The notes: generated by a model not told the origin, from the sequence alone. Positions 32,015 through 44,887 are shown, counted from the stretch's first letter. The stretch is 64,000 bases of DNA from Rhodeus uyekii (GCA_037043235.1 JAWRVZ010000452.1:1-64000); one strand, 5' to 3'. Numbers and translations are program-made.

Positions 32015-32956
32015 TCAGTTTGGCCTCAATCTTTGACCACAGGGAGTCAGGGGATACCTCTCGCTACTTAGTGAGAGACAGAGGATAAGGATCTTGATGT
32101 TCTGGAGTTAAATGTTCTTCTACTAGGTGCTCATCAGTTTAGGCTTTGATAGGCTATGTGGAGTCAGGGTATGCCTCTTGCTACTCAGGTAGAGACAGTA
32201 GGTAAGAATCATGGTGTTCTGGATTGAGGGCTTTTTTATTAGGTGCTCATCAGTTTAGGCTTTGATAGGCTATGTGGAGTCAGGGTATGCCTCTTGCTAC
32301 TCAGGTAGAGACAGTAGGTAAGGATCAAGGTGTTCTGGATTGAAGGCTTTTTTATTAGGTGCTCATAAGTTTAGGCTTTGATAGGCTATATGGAGTCAGG
32401 GTATGCTTCTTGCCACTCAGGTAGAGACAGTAGGTAAGGATCATGGTGTTCTGAATTCAAATGCTCTTTTATTAGGTGCTCATCAGTTTAGGCTTTGAAA
32501 GGCTATGTGGAGTCAGGGTTTGCCTCTTACTACTCAGGTAGAGACAGTAGGTAAGGATCATGGTGTTCTGGAGTGAAAGGCTTTTTTATTAGGTGCTCAT
32601 CAGTTTAGGCTTTGATAGGCTATGTGGAGTCAGGGTATGCCTCTTGCTACTCAGGTAGAGACAGTAGGTAAGGATCAAGGTGTTCTGGATTGAAGGCTTT
32701 TTTATTAGGTGCTCATAAGTTTAGGCTTTGATAGGCTATGTGGAGTCAGGGTATGCCTCTTGCTACTCAGGTAGAGACAGTAGGTAAGGATCATGGTGTT
32801 CTGGAATTAAATGCTGTTCTACCAAGTGCTCATCCTTTAAGGCTACGTTTTGGTTGACACAATTCATTATTCCTGGTGAAAATTGCCATCATTAAGGTGA
32901 GTTAGCACAAGTAAAAGGGTTTATCTTTAAAGATCCAACTTCTGGTATACACTTTT

Positions 32957-33027
32957 TGCATTGGCCGGGAATCGGACCCGGATCTCCCGCATGGCAAACG
33001 AGAATTCTACCATTGAACCACCAATGC
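32957..33027 (-). tRNA. tRNA-Gly-GCC: tRNA-Gly(GCC), consensus copy (locus 40)
   Basis: Consensus body with the ggcttcaatc linker. It resembles locus 33, but the following run is one monomer shorter: next copy 664 bp (n=2). Confidence 0.85.
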
Positions 33028-33620
33028 TCAGTTTGGCTTCAATCTTTGACCACAGGGAGTCAGGGGATACCTCTCGCTACTTAGTGAGAGACAGAGGATA
33101 AGGATCTTGATGTTCTGGAGTTAAATGTTCTTCTACTAGGTGCTCATCAGTTTAGGCTTTGATAGGCTATGTGGAGTCAGGGTATGCCTCTTGCTACTCA
33201 GGTAGAGACAGTAGGTAAGGATCATGGTGTTCTGGATTGAGGGCTTTTTTATTAGGTGCTCATAAGTTTAGGCTTTGATAGGCTGTGTGGAGTCAGGGTA
33301 TGCTTCTTGCTACTCAGATAGAGACAGTAGGTAAGGATCATGGTGTTCTGAATTCAAATGCTCTTTTATTAGGTGCTCATCAGTTTAGGCTTTGATAGGC
33401 TATGTGGAGTCAGGGTATGCCTCTTGCTACTCAGGTAGAGACAGTAGGTAAGGATCATGGTGTTCTGGAATTAAATGCTGTTCTACCAAGTGCTCATCCT
33501 TTAAGGCTACGTTTTGGTTGACACAATTCATTATTCCTGGTGAAAATCGCCATCATTAAGGTGAGTTAGCACAAGTAAAAGGGTTTATCTTTAAAGACCC
33601 AACTTCTGGTATACACTTTT

Positions 33621-33691
33621 TGCATTGGCCGGGAATCGGACCCGGATCTCCCGCATGGCAAACGAGAATTCTACCATTGAACCACCAATGC
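33621..33691 (-). tRNA. tRNA-Gly-GCC: tRNA-Gly(GCC), consensus copy (locus 41)
   Basis: Second copy of the 1,014 bp block (compare locus 34). Next copy 1,014 bp (n=5). Confidence 0.85.
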
Positions 33692-34634
33692 TCAGTTTGG
33701 CGTCAATCTTTGACCACAGGGAGTCAGGGGATACCTCTCGCTACTTCGTGAGAGACAGTAGGTAAGGATCATGGTGTTCTGGAGTGAAAGGCTTTTTTAT
33801 TAGGTGCTCATCAGTTTAGGCTTTGATAGGCTATGTGGAGTCAGAGTATGCCTCTTGCTACTCAGGTAGAGACAGTAGGTAAGGATCATGGTGTTCTGGA
33901 TTGAGGGCTTTTTTATTAGGTGCTCATAAGTTTAGGCTTTGATAGGCTATGTGGAGTCAGGGTATGCTTCTTGCTACTCAGGTAGAGACAGTAGGTAAGG
34001 ATCATGGTGTTCTGAATTCAAATGCTCTTTTATTAGGTGCTCATCAGTTTAGGCTTTGATAGGCTATGTGGAGTCAGGGTTTGCCTCTTGCTACTCAGGT
34101 AGAGACAGTAGGTAAGGATCATGGTGTTCTGGAGTGAAAGGCTTTTTTATTAGGTGCTCATCAGTTTAGGTTTTGATAGGCTATGTGGAGTCAGGGTATG
34201 CCTCTTGCTACTCAGGTAGAGACAGTAGGTAAGGATCATGGTGTTCTGGAGTGAAATGCTCTTTTATTAGGTGCTCATCAGTTTAGGCTTTGATAGGCTA
34301 TGTGGAGTCAGGGTTTGCCTCTTGCTACTCAGGTAGAGACAGTAGGTAAGGATCATGGTGTTCTGAATTCAAAGGCTTTTTATTAGGTGATCATCAGTTT
34401 AGGCTTTGATAGGCTATGTGGAGTCAGGGTATGCCTCTTGCTACTCAGGTAGAGACAGTAGGTAAGGATCATGGTGTTCTGGAGTTAAATGCTGTTCTAC
34501 TAAGTGCTCATCCTTTAAGGCTACGTTTTGGTTGACACAATTCATTATTCCTGGTGAAAATCGATATCATTAAGGTGAGTTAGCACAAGTAAAAGGGTTT
34601 ATCTTTAAAGACCCAACTTTTGGTATACACTTTT

Positions 34635-34705
34635 TGCATTGGCCGGGAATCGGACCCGGATCTCCCGCATGGCAAACGAGAATTCTACCAGTGAACCACC
34701 AATGC
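34635..34705 (-). tRNA. tRNA-Gly-GCC: tRNA-Gly(GCC), A15C copy (locus 42)
   Basis: A15C class, ending the second 1,014 bp block. The following run lacks two monomers present after locus 35: next copy 897 bp (n=4). Confidence 0.75.
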
Positions 34706-35531
34706 TCAGTTTGGCCTCAATCTTTGACCACAGGGAGTCAGGGGATACCTCTCGCTACTTAGTGAGAGACAGAGGATAAGGATCTTGATGTTCTGGAGTT
34801 AAATGTTCTTCTACTAGGTGCTAATCAGTTTAGGCTTTGATAGGCTATGTGGAGTTAGGGTATGCCTCTTGCTACTCAGGTAGAGACAGTAGGTAAGGAT
34901 CATGGTGTTCTGGATTGAGGGCTTTTTTATTAGGTGGTCATAAGTTTAGGCTTTGATAGGCTATGTGGAGTCATGGTATGCTTCTTGCTACTCAGGTAGA
35001 GACAGTAGGTAAGGATCATGGTGTTCTGAATTCAAATGCTCTTTTATTAGGTGCTCATCAGTTTAGGCTTTGAAAGGCTATGTGGAGTCAGGGTTTGCCT
35101 CTTGCTACTCAGGTAGAGACAGTAGGTAAGGATCAAGGTGTTCTGGATTGAAGGCTTTTTTATTAGCTGCTCATAAGTTTAGGCTTTGATAGGCTATGTG
35201 GAGTCAGGGTATGCTTCTTGCTACTCAGGTAGAGACAGTAGGTAAGGATCATGGTGTTCTGAATTCAAATGCTCTTTTATTAGGTGCTCATCAGTTTAGG
35301 CTTTGATAGGCTATGTGGAGTCAGGGTATGCCTCTTGCTACTCAGGTAGAGACAGTAGGTAAGGATCATGGTGTTCTGGAATTAAATGCTGTTCTACCAA
35401 GTGCTCATCCTTTAAGGCTACGTTTTGGTTGACACAATTCATTATTCCTGGTGAAAATCGCCATCATTAAGGTGAGTTAGCACAAGTAAAAGGGTTTATC
35501 TTTAAAGACCCAACTTCTGGTATACACTTTT

Positions 35532-35602
35532 TGCATTGGCCGGGAATCGGACCCGGATCTCCCGCATGGCAAACGAGAATTCTACCATTGAACCACCAAT
35601 GC
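35532..35602 (-). tRNA. tRNA-Gly-GCC: tRNA-Gly(GCC), consensus copy (locus 43)
   Basis: Third copy of the 1,014 bp block, and the first tRNA in the second copy of the 7,026 bp-offset duplication. Next copy 1,014 bp (n=5). Confidence 0.85.
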
Positions 35603-36545
35603 TCAGTTTGGCGTCAATCTTTGACCACAGGGAGTCAGGGGATACCTCTCGCTACTTCGTGAGAGACAGTAGGTAAGGATCATGGTGTTCTGGAGTGAAA
35701 GGCTTTTTTATTAGGTGCTCATCAGTTTAGGCTTTGATAGGCTATGTGGAGTCAGAGTATGCCTCTTGCTACTCAGGTAGAGACAGTAGGTAAGGATCAT
35801 GGTGTTCTGGATTGAGGGCTTTTTTATTAGGTGCTCATAAGTTTAGGCTTTGATAGGCTATGTGGAGTCAGGGTATGCTTCTTGCTACTCAGGTAGAGAC
35901 AGTAGGTAAGGATCATGGTGTTCTGAATTCAAATGCTCTTTTATTAGGTGCTCATCAGTTTAGGCTTTGATAGGCTATGTGGAGTCAGGGTTTGCCTCTT
36001 GCTACTCAGGTAGAGACAGTAGGTAAGGATCATGGTGTTCTGGAGTGAAAGGCTTTTTTATTAGGTGCTCATCAGTTTAGGTTTTGATAGGCTATGTGGA
36101 GTCAGGGTATGCCTCTTGCTACTCAGGTAGAGACAGTAGGTAAGGATCATGGTGTTCTGGAGTGAAATGCTCTTTTATTAGGTGCTCATCAGTTTAGGCT
36201 TTGATAGGCTATGTGGAGTCAGGGTTTGCCTCTTGCTACTCAGGTAGAGACAGTAGGTAAGGATCATGGTGTTCTGAATTCAAAGGCTTTTTATTAGGTG
36301 ATCATCAGTTTAGGCTTTGATAGGCTATGTGGAGTCAGGGTATGCCTCTTGCTACTCAGGTAGAGACAGTAGGTAAGGATCATGGTGTTCTGGAGTTAAA
36401 TGCTGTTCTACTAAGTGCTCATCCTTTAAGGCTACGTTTTGGTTGACACAATTCATTATTCCTGGTGAAAATCGATATCATTAAGGTGAGTTAGCACAAG
36501 TAAAAGGGTTTATCTTTAAAGACCCAACTTTTGGTATACACTTTT

Positions 36546-36616
36546 TGCATTGGCCGGGAATCGGACCCGGATCTCCCGCATGGCAAACGAGAATTCTACC
36601 AGTGAACCACCAATGC
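36546..36616 (-). tRNA. tRNA-Gly-GCC: tRNA-Gly(GCC), A15C copy (locus 44)
   Basis: A15C class; exact positional counterpart of locus 35. Next copy 1,130 bp (n=6). Confidence 0.75.
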
Positions 36617-37675
36617 TCAGTTTGGCCTCAATCTTTGACCACAGGGAGTCAGGGGATACCTCTCGCTACTTAGTGAGAGACAGAGGATAAGGATCTTGAT
36701 GTTCTGGAGTTAAATGTTCTTCTACTAGGTGCTAATCAGTTTAGGCTTTGATAGGCTATGTGGAGTTAGGGTATGCCTCTTGCTACTCAGGTAGAGACAG
36801 TAGGTAAGGATCATGGTGTTCTGGATTGAGGGCTTTTTTATTAGGTGGTCATAAGTTTAGGCTTTGATAGGCTATGTGGAGTCATGGTATGCTTCTTGCT
36901 ACTCAGGTAGAGACAGTAGGTAAGGATCATGGTGTTCTGAATTCAAATGCTCTTTTATTAGGTGCTCATCAGTTTAGGCTTTGAAAGGCTATGTGGAGTC
37001 AGGGTTTGCCTCTTGCTACTCAGGTAGAGACAGTAGGTAAGGATCAAGGTGTTCTGGATTGAAGGCTTTTTTATTAGCTGCTCATAAGTTTAGGCTTTGA
37101 TAGGCTATGTGGAGTCAGGGTATGCTTCTTGCTACTCAGGTAGAGACAGTAGGTAAGGATCATGGTGTTCTGAATTCAAATGCTCTTTTATTAGGTGCTC
37201 ATCAGTTTAGGCTTTGAAAGGCTATGTGGAGTCAGGGTTTGCCTCTTACTACTCAGGTAGAGACAGTAGGTAAGGATCATGGTGTTCTGGAGTGAAAGGC
37301 TTTTTTATTAGGTGCTCATCAGTTTAGGCTTTGATAGGCTATGTGGAGTCAGGGTATGCCTCTTGCTACTCAGGTAGAGACAGTAGGTAAGGATCAAGGT
37401 GTTCTGGATTGAAGGCTTTTTTATTAGGTGCTCATAAGTTTAGGCTTTGATAGGCTATGTGGAGTCAGGGGGTGCCTCTTGCTACTCAGGTAGAGACAGT
37501 AGGTAAGGATCATGGTGTTCTGGAATTAAATGCTGTTCTACCAAGTGCTCATCCTTTAAGGCTACGTTTTGGTTGACACAATTCATTATTCCTGGTGAAA
37601 ATTGCCATCATTAAGGTGAGTTAGCACAAGTAAAAGGGTTTATCTTTAAAGATTCAACTTCTGGTATACACTTTT

Positions 37676-37746
37676 TGCATTGGCCGGGAATCGGACCCGG
37701 ATCTCCCGCATGGCAAACGAGAATTCTACAATTGAACCGCCAATGC
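37676..37746 (-). tRNA. tRNA-Gly-GCC: tRNA-Gly(GCC), G18T/T8C copy (locus 45)
   Basis: Same two core-disrupting changes as its counterpart locus 36. The monomer before it has the same tcagggggtgcc variant as at 30440 and 44608. Next copy 431 bp (n=0). Confidence 0.7.
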
Positions 37747-38106
37747 TCAGTTTGGCCTCAATCTTTGACCACAGGGAGTCAGGGGATACCTCTCGCTACT
37801 TAGTGAGAGACAGAGGATAAGGATCTTGATGTTCTGGAGTTAAATGTTCTTCTACTAGGTGCTCATCAGTTTAGGCTTTGATAGGCTATGTGGAGTCAGG
37901 GTATGCCTCTTGCTACTCAGGTAGAGACAGTAGGTAAGGATCATGGTGTTCTGGAATCAAATGCTGTTCTACCAAGTGCTCATCCTTTAAGGCTACGTTT
38001 TGGTTGACACAATTCATTATTCCTGGTGAAAATTGCCATCATTAAGGTGAGTTAGCACAAGTAAAAGGGTTTATCTTTAAAGATCCAACTTCTGGTATAC
38101 ACTTTT

Positions 38107-38177
38107 TGCATTGGCCGGGAATCGGACCCGGATCTCCCGCATGGCAAACGAGAATTCTACCATTGAACCACCAATGC
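38107..38177 (-). tRNA. tRNA-Gly-GCC: tRNA-Gly(GCC), consensus copy (locus 46)
   Basis: Counterpart of locus 37 in the second dense four-tRNA run (loci 45-48). Next copy 431 bp (n=0). Confidence 0.85.
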
Positions 38178-38537
38178 TCAGTTTGGCGTCAATCTTTGAC
38201 CACAGGGAGTCAGGGGATACCTCTCGCTACTTAGTGAGAGACAGAGGATAAGGATCTTGATGTTCTGGAGTTAAATGTTCTTCTACTAGGTGCTCATCAG
38301 TTTAGGCTTTGATAGGCTATGTGGAGTCAGGGTATGCCTCTTGCTACTCAGGTAGAGACAGTAGGTAAGGATCATGGTGTTCTGGAATTAAATGCTGTTC
38401 TACCAAGTGCTCATCCTTTAAGGCTACGTTTTGGTTGACACAATTCATTATTCCTGGTGAAAATTGCCATCATTAAGGTGAGTTAGCACAAGTAAAAGGG
38501 TTTATCTTTAAAGATTCAACTTCTGGTATACACTTTT

Positions 38538-38608
38538 TGCATTGGCCGGGAATCGGACCCGGATCTCCCGCATGGCAAACGAGAATTCTACAATTGAACC
38601 ACCAATGC
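38538..38608 (-). tRNA. tRNA-Gly-GCC: tRNA-Gly(GCC), G18T copy (locus 47)
   Basis: G18T only. It lies where the 7,026 bp and 14,948 bp duplications overlap, so it has counterparts at loci 38 and 28. Next copy 432 bp (n=0). Confidence 0.75.
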
Positions 38609-38969
38609 TCAGTTTGGCCTCAATCTTTGACCACAGGGAGTCAGGGGATACCTCTCGCTACTTAGTGAGAGACAGAGGATAAGGATCTTGATGTTCTGGA
38701 GTTAAATGTTCTTCTACTAGGTGCTCATCAGTTTAGGCTTTGATAGGCTATGTGGAGTCAGGGTATGCCTCTTGCTACTCAGGTAGAGACAGTAGGTAAG
38801 GATCATGGTGTTCTGGAATCAAATGCTGTTCTACCAAGTTGCTCATCCTTTAAGGCTACGTTTTGGTTGACACAAATCATTATTCCTGGTGAAAATCGCC
38901 ATCATTAAGGTGAGTTAGCACAAGTAAAAGGGCTTATCTTTAAAGACCCAACTTTTGGTATACACTTTT

Positions 38970-39040
38970 TGCATTGGCCGGGAATTGGACCCAGATCTCC
39001 TGCATGGCAAACGAGAATTCTACCATTGAACCACCAATGC
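38970..39040 (-). tRNA. tRNA-Gly-GCC: tRNA-Gly(GCC), G57A/C50T/G41A copy (locus 48)
   Basis: Three-change class with counterparts at loci 29 and 39. Next copy 1,129 bp (n=6). Confidence 0.72.
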
Positions 39041-40098
39041 TCAGTTTGGCCTCAATCTTTGACCACAGGGAGTCAGGGGATACCTCTCGCTACTTAGTGA
39101 GAGACAGAGGATAAGGATCTTGATGTTCTGGAGTTAAATGTTCTTCTACTAGGTGCTCATCAGTTTAGGCTTTGATAGGCTATGTGGAGTCAGGGTATGC
39201 CTCTTGCTACTCAGGTAGAGACAGTAGGTAAGGATCATGGTGTTCTGGATTGAGGGCTTTTTTATTAGGTGCTCATCAGTTTAGGCTTTGATAGGCTATG
39301 TGGAGTCAGGGTATGCCTCTTGCTACTCAGGTAGAGACAGTAGGTAAGGATCAAGGTGTTCTGGATTGAAGGCTTTTTTATTAGGTGCTCATAAGTTTAG
39401 GCTTTGATAGGCTATATGGAGTCAGGGTATGCTTCTTGCTACTCAGGTAGAGACAGTAGGTAAGGATCATGGTGTTCTGAATTCAAATGCTCTTTTATTA
39501 GGTGCTCATCAGTTTAGGCTTTGAAAGGCTATGTGGAGTCAGGGTTTGCCTCTTACTACTCAGGTAGAGACAGTAGGTAAGGATCATGGTGTTCTGGAGT
39601 GAAAGGCTTTTTTATTAGGTGCTCATAAGTTTAGGCTTTGATAGGCTATGTGGAGTCAGGGTATGCCTCTTGCTACTCAGGTAGAGACAGTAGGTAAGGA
39701 TCAAGGTGTTCTGGATTGAAGGCTTTTTTATTAGGTGCTCATAAGTTTAGGCTTTGATAGGCTATGTGGAGTCAGGGTATGCTTCTTGCTACTCAGGTAG
39801 AGACAGTAGGTAAGGATCAAGGTGTTCTGGATTGAAGGCTTTTTTATTAGGTGCTCATAAGTTTAGGCTTTGATAGGCTATGTGGAGTCAGGGTATGCCT
39901 CTTGCTACTCAGGTAGAGACAGTAGGTAAGGATCATGGTGTTCTGGAATCAAATGCTGTTCTACCAAGTGCTCATCCTTTAAGGCTACGTTTTGGTTGAC
40001 ACAATTCATTATTCCTGGTGAAAATCGCCATCATTAAGGTGAGTTAGCACAAGTAAAAGGGCTTATCTTTAAAGACCCAACTTTTGGTATACACTTTT

Positions 40099-40169
40099 TG
40101 CATTGGCCGGGAATCGGACCCAGATCTCCCGCATGGCAAAAGAGAATTCTACCATTGAACCACCAATGC
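40099..40169 (-). tRNA. tRNA-Gly-GCC: tRNA-Gly(GCC), G30T/C50T copy with internal TTTT (locus 49)
   Basis: Internal four-T run at plus 40138-40141 in the anticodon arm, plus C50T; counterpart of locus 30. Probably yields only a truncated transcript. Next copy 1,130 bp (n=6). Confidence 0.7.
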
Positions 40170-41228
40170 TCAGTTTGGCCTCAATCTTTGACCACAGGGA
40201 GTCAGGGGATACCTCTCGCTACTTAGTGAGAGACAGAGGATAAGGATCTTGATGTTCTGGAGTTAAATGTTCTTCTACTAGGTGCTCATCAGTTTAGGCT
40301 TTGATAGGCTATGTGGAGTCAGGGTATGCCTCTTGCTACTCAGGTAGAGACAGTAGGTAAGGATCATGGTGTTCTGGATTGAGGGCTTTTTTATTAGGTG
40401 CTCATCAGTTTAGGCTTTGATAGGCTATGTGGAGTCAGGGTATGCTTCTTGCTACTCAGGTAGAGACAGTAGGTAAAGATCATGGTGTTCTGAATTCAAA
40501 TGCTCTTTTATTAGGTGCTCATCAGTTTAGGCTTTGAAAGGCTATGTGGAGTCAGGGTTTGCCTCTTGCTACTCAGGTAGAGACAGTAGGTAAGGATCAT
40601 GGTGTTCTGGAGTGAAAGGCTTTTTTATTAGGTGCTCATCAGTTTAGGCTTTGATAGGCTATGTGGAGTCAGGGTATGCCTCTTGCTACTCAGGTAGAGA
40701 CAGTAGGTAAGGATCAAGGTGTTCTGGATTGAAGGCTTTTTTATTAGGTGCTCATAAGTTTAGGCTTTGATAGGCTATGTGGAGTCAGGGTATGCTTCTT
40801 GCTACTCAGGTAGAGACAGTAGGTAAGGATCATGGTGTTCTGAATTCAAATGCTCTTTTATTAGGTGCTCATCAGTTTAGGCTTTGAAAGGCTATATGGA
40901 GTCAGGGTATGCCTCTTGCTACTCAGGTAGAGACAGTAGGTAAGGATCAAGGTGTTCTGGATTGAAGGCTTTTTTATTAGGTGCTCATAAGTTTAGGCTT
41001 TGATAGGCTATGTGGAGTCAGGGTATGCCTCTTGCTACTCAGGTAGAGACAGTAGGTAAGGATCATGGTGTTCTGGAATTAAATGCTGTTCTACCAAGTG
41101 CTCATCCTTTAAGGCTACGTTTTGGTTGACACAATTCATTATTCCTGGTGAAAATTGCCATCATTAAGGTGAGTTAGCACAAGTAAAAGGGCTTATCTTT
41201 AAAGACCCAACTTCTGGTATACACTTTT

Positions 41229-41299
41229 TGCATTGGCCGGGAATCGGACCCGGATCTCCCGCATGGCAAACGAGAATTCTACCATTGAACCACCAATGC
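41229..41299 (-). tRNA. tRNA-Gly-GCC: tRNA-Gly(GCC), consensus copy (locus 50)
   Basis: Consensus body with the same mixed 3' flank as locus 31, its counterpart. Next copy 431 bp (n=0). Confidence 0.85.
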
Positions 41300-41659
41300 T
41301 CAGTTTGGCCTCAATCTTTGACCACAGGGAGTCAGGGGATACCTCTCGCTACTTAGTGAGAGACAGAGGATAAGGATCTTGATGTTCTGGAGTTAAATGT
41401 TCTTCTACTAGGTGCTCATCAGTTTAGGCTTTGATAGGCTATGTGGAGTCAGGGTATGCCTCTTGCTACTCAGGTAGAGACAGTAGGTAAGGATCATGGT
41501 GTTCTGGAATCAAATGCTGTTCTACCAAGTGCTCATCCTTTAAGGCTACGTTTTGGTTGACACAATTCATTATTCCTGGTGAAAATTGCCATCATTAAGG
41601 TGAGTTAGCACAAGTAAAAGGGTTTATCTTTAAAGATTCAACTTCTGGTATACACTTTT

Positions 41660-41730
41660 TGCATTGGCCGGGAATCGGACCCGGATCTCCCGCATGGCAA
41701 ACGAGAATTCTACAATTGAACCACCAATGC
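41660..41730 (-). tRNA. tRNA-Gly-GCC: tRNA-Gly(GCC), G18T copy (locus 51)
   Basis: G18T only; counterpart of locus 32. Next copy 1,013 bp (n=5). Confidence 0.75.
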
Positions 41731-42672
41731 TCAGTTTGGCCTCAATCTTTGACCACAGGGAGTCAGGGGATACCTCTCGCTACTTAGTGAGAGACAGAGG
41801 ATAAGGATCTTGATGTTCTGGAGTTAAATGTTCTTCTACTAGGTGCTCATCAGTTTAGGCTTTGATAGGCTATGTGGAGTCAGGGTATGCCTCTTGCTAC
41901 TCAGGTAGAGACAGTAGGTAAGGATCATGGTGTTCTGGATTGAGGGCTTTTTTATTAGGTGCTCATCAGTTTAGGCTTTGATAGGCTATGTGGAGTCAGG
42001 GTATGCCTCTTGCTACTCAGGTAGAGACAGTAGGTAAGGATCAAGGTGTTCTGGATTGAAGGCTTTTTTATTAGGTGCTCATAAGTTTAGGCTTTGATAG
42101 GCTATATGGAGTCAGGGTATGCTTCTTGCCACTCAGGTAGAGACAGTAGGTAAGGATCATGGTGTTCTGAATTCAAATGCTCTTTTATTAGGTGCTCATC
42201 AGTTTAGGCTTTGAAAGGCTATGTGGAGTCAGGGTTTGCCTCTTACTACTCAGGTAGAGACAGTAGGTAAGGATCATGGTGTTCTGGAGTGAAAGGCTTT
42301 TTTATTAGGTGCTCATCAGTTTAGGCTTTGATAGGCTATGTGGAGTCAGGGTATGCCTCTTGCTACTCAGGTAGAGACAGTAGGTAAGGATCAAGGTGTT
42401 CTGGATTGAAGGCTTTTTTATTAGGTGCTCATAAGTTTAGGCTTTGATAGGCTATGTGGAGTCAGGGTATGCCTCTTGCTACTCAGGTAGAGACAGTAGG
42501 TAAGGATCATGGTGTTCTGGAATTAAATGCTGTTCTACCAAGTGCTCATCCTTTAAGGCTACGTTTTGGTTGACACAATTCATTATTCCTGGTGAAAATC
42601 GCCATCATTAAGGTGAGTTAGCACAAGTAAAAGGGTTTATCTTTAAAGACCCAACTTCTGGTATACACTTTT

Positions 42673-42743
42673 TGCATTGGCCGGGAATCGGACCCGGATC
42701 TCCCGCATGGCAAACGAGAATTCTACCATTGAACCACCAATGC
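42673..42743 (-). tRNA. tRNA-Gly-GCC: tRNA-Gly(GCC), consensus copy (locus 52)
   Basis: Fourth copy of the 1,014 bp block, joined directly to the right end of the 14,948 bp-offset duplication. Next copy 1,014 bp (n=5). Confidence 0.85.
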
Positions 42744-43686
42744 TCAGTTTGGCGTCAATCTTTGACCACAGGGAGTCAGGGGATACCTCTCGCTACTTCG
42801 TGAGAGACAGTAGGTAAGGATCATGGTGTTCTGGAGTGAAAGGCTTTTTTATTAGGTGCTCATCAGTTTAGGCTTTGATAGGCTATGTGGAGTCAGAGTA
42901 TGCCTCTTGCTACTCAGGTAGAGACAGTAGGTAAGGATCATGGTGTTCTGGATTGAGGGCTTTTTTATTAGGTGCTCATAAGTTTAGGCTTTGATAGGCT
43001 ATGTGGAGTCAGGGTATGCTTCTTGCTACTCAGGTAGAGACAGTAGGTAAGGATCATGGTGTTCTGAATTCAAATGCTCTTTTATTAGGTGCTCATCAGT
43101 TTAGGCTTTGATAGGCTATGTGGAGTCAGGGTTTGCCTCTTGCTACTCAGGTAGAGACAGTAGGTAAGGATCATGGTGTTCTGGAGTGAAAGGCTTTTTT
43201 ATTAGGTGCTCATCAGTTTAGGTTTTGATAGGCTATGTGGAGTCAGGGTATGCCTCTTGCTACTCAGGTAGAGACAGTAGGTAAGGATCATGGTGTTCTG
43301 GAGTGAAATGCTCTTTTATTAGGTGCTCATCAGTTTAGGCTTTGATAGGCTATGTGGAGTCAGGGTTTGCCTCTTGCTACTCAGGTAGAGACAGTAGGTA
43401 AGGATCATGGTGTTCTGAATTCAAAGGCTTTTTATTAGGTGATCATCAGTTTAGGCTTTGATAGGCTATGTGGAGTCAGGGTATGCCTCTTGCTACTCAG
43501 GTAGAGACAGTAGGTAAGGATCATGGTGTTCTGGTGTTAAATGCTGTTCTACTAAGTGCTCATCCTTTAAGGCTACGTTTTGGTTGACACAATTCATTAT
43601 TCCTGGTGAAAATCGATATCATTAAGGTGAGTTAGCACAAGTAAAAGGGTTTATCTTTAAAGACCCAACTTTTGGTATACACTTTT

Positions 43687-43757
43687 TGCATTGGCCGGGA
43701 ATCGGACCCGGATCTCCCGCATGGCAAACGAGAATTCTACCAGTGAACCACCAATGC
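43687..43757 (-). tRNA. tRNA-Gly-GCC: tRNA-Gly(GCC), A15C copy (locus 53)
   Basis: A15C class. The preceding monomer has a private ctggtgttaaatgc variant. Next copy 1,130 bp (n=6). Confidence 0.75.
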
Positions 43758-44816
43758 TCAGTTTGGCCTCAATCTTTGACCACAGGGAGTCAGGGGATAC
43801 CTCTCGCTACTTAGTGAGAGACAGAGGATAAGGATCTTGATGTTCTGGAGTTAAATGTTCTTCTACTAGGTGCTAATCAGTTTAGGCTTTGATAGGCTAT
43901 GTGGAGTTAGGGTATGCCTCTTGCTACTCAGGTAGAGACAGTAGGTAAGGATCATGGTGTTCTGGATTGAGGGCTTTTTTATTAGGTGCTCATAAGTTTA
44001 GGCTTTGATAGGCTATGTGGAGTCATGGTATGCTTCTTGCTACTCAGGTAGAGACAGTAGGTAAGGATCATGGTGTTCTGAATTCAAATGCTCTTTTATT
44101 AGGTGCTCATCAGTTTAGGCTTTGAAAGGCTATGTGGAGTCAGGGTTTGCCTCTTGCTACTCAGGTAGAGACAGTAGGTAAGGATCAAGGTGTTCTGGAT
44201 TGAAGGCTTTTTTATTAGCTGCTCATAAGTTTAGGCTTTGATAGGCTATGTGGAGTCAGGGTATGCTTCTTGCTACTCAGGTAGAGACAGTAGGTAAGGA
44301 TCATGGTGTTCTGAATTCAAATGCTCTTTTATTAGGTGCTCATCAGTTTAGGCTTTGAAAGGCTATGTGGAGTCAGGGTTTGCCTCTTACTACTCAGGTA
44401 GAGACAGTAGGTAAGGATCATGGTGTTCTGGAGTGAAAGGCTTTTTTATTAGGTGCTCATCAGTTTAGGCTTTGATAGGCTATGTGGAGTCAGGGTATGC
44501 CTCTTGCTACTCAGGTAGAGACAGTAGGTAAGGATCAAGGTGTTCTGGATTGAAGGCTTTTTTATTAGGTGCTCATAAGTTTAGGCTTTGATAGGCTATG
44601 TGGAGTCAGGGGGTGCCTCTTGCTACTCAGGTAGAGACAGTAGGTAAGGATCATGGTGTTCTGGAATTAAATGCTGTTCTACCAAGTGCTCATCCTTTAA
44701 GGCTACGTTTTGGTTGACACAATTCATTATTCCTGGTGAAAATTGCCATCATTAAGGTGAGTTAGCACAAGTAAAAGGGTTTATCTTTAAAGATTCAACT
44801 TCTGGTATACACTTTT

Positions 44817-44887
44817 TGCATTGGCCGGGAATCGGACCCGGATCTCCCGCATGGCAAACGAGAATTCTACAATTGAACCGCCAATGC
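44817..44887 (-). tRNA. tRNA-Gly-GCC: tRNA-Gly(GCC), G18T/T8C copy (locus 54)
   Basis: Same two changes as loci 36 and 45. It is the first tRNA of the 4,802 bp tandem duplication; its partner, locus 60, has T8 intact. Next copy 897 bp (n=4). Confidence 0.7.

Larger units (their letters stand above)
28262..32750. repeat. ~4.5 kb segment duplicated 7,026 bp away (copy A)
   Basis: tRNA starts 28507, 29521, 30651, 31082, 31513 and 31945 recur at 35533, 36547, 37677, 38108, 38539 and 38971, exactly 7,026 bp on, with identical tRNA classes. Only scattered single-base differences were seen; ends estimated by eye. Confidence 0.8.
35288..39776. repeat. ~4.5 kb segment duplicated 7,026 bp away (copy B)
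   Basis: Partner of 28262-32750. Between the two copies, 33377-35302 is a further partial copy (offset 5,115 from copy A) that stops after about 1.9 kb. Confidence 0.8.
38301..42598. repeat. ~4.3 kb segment duplicated 14,948 bp away (copy B)
   Basis: Partner of 23353-27650. On its left it passes into sequence matching the 7,026 bp-offset duplication and on its right into the 1,014 bp block family, so it is a mosaic. Confidence 0.8.
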
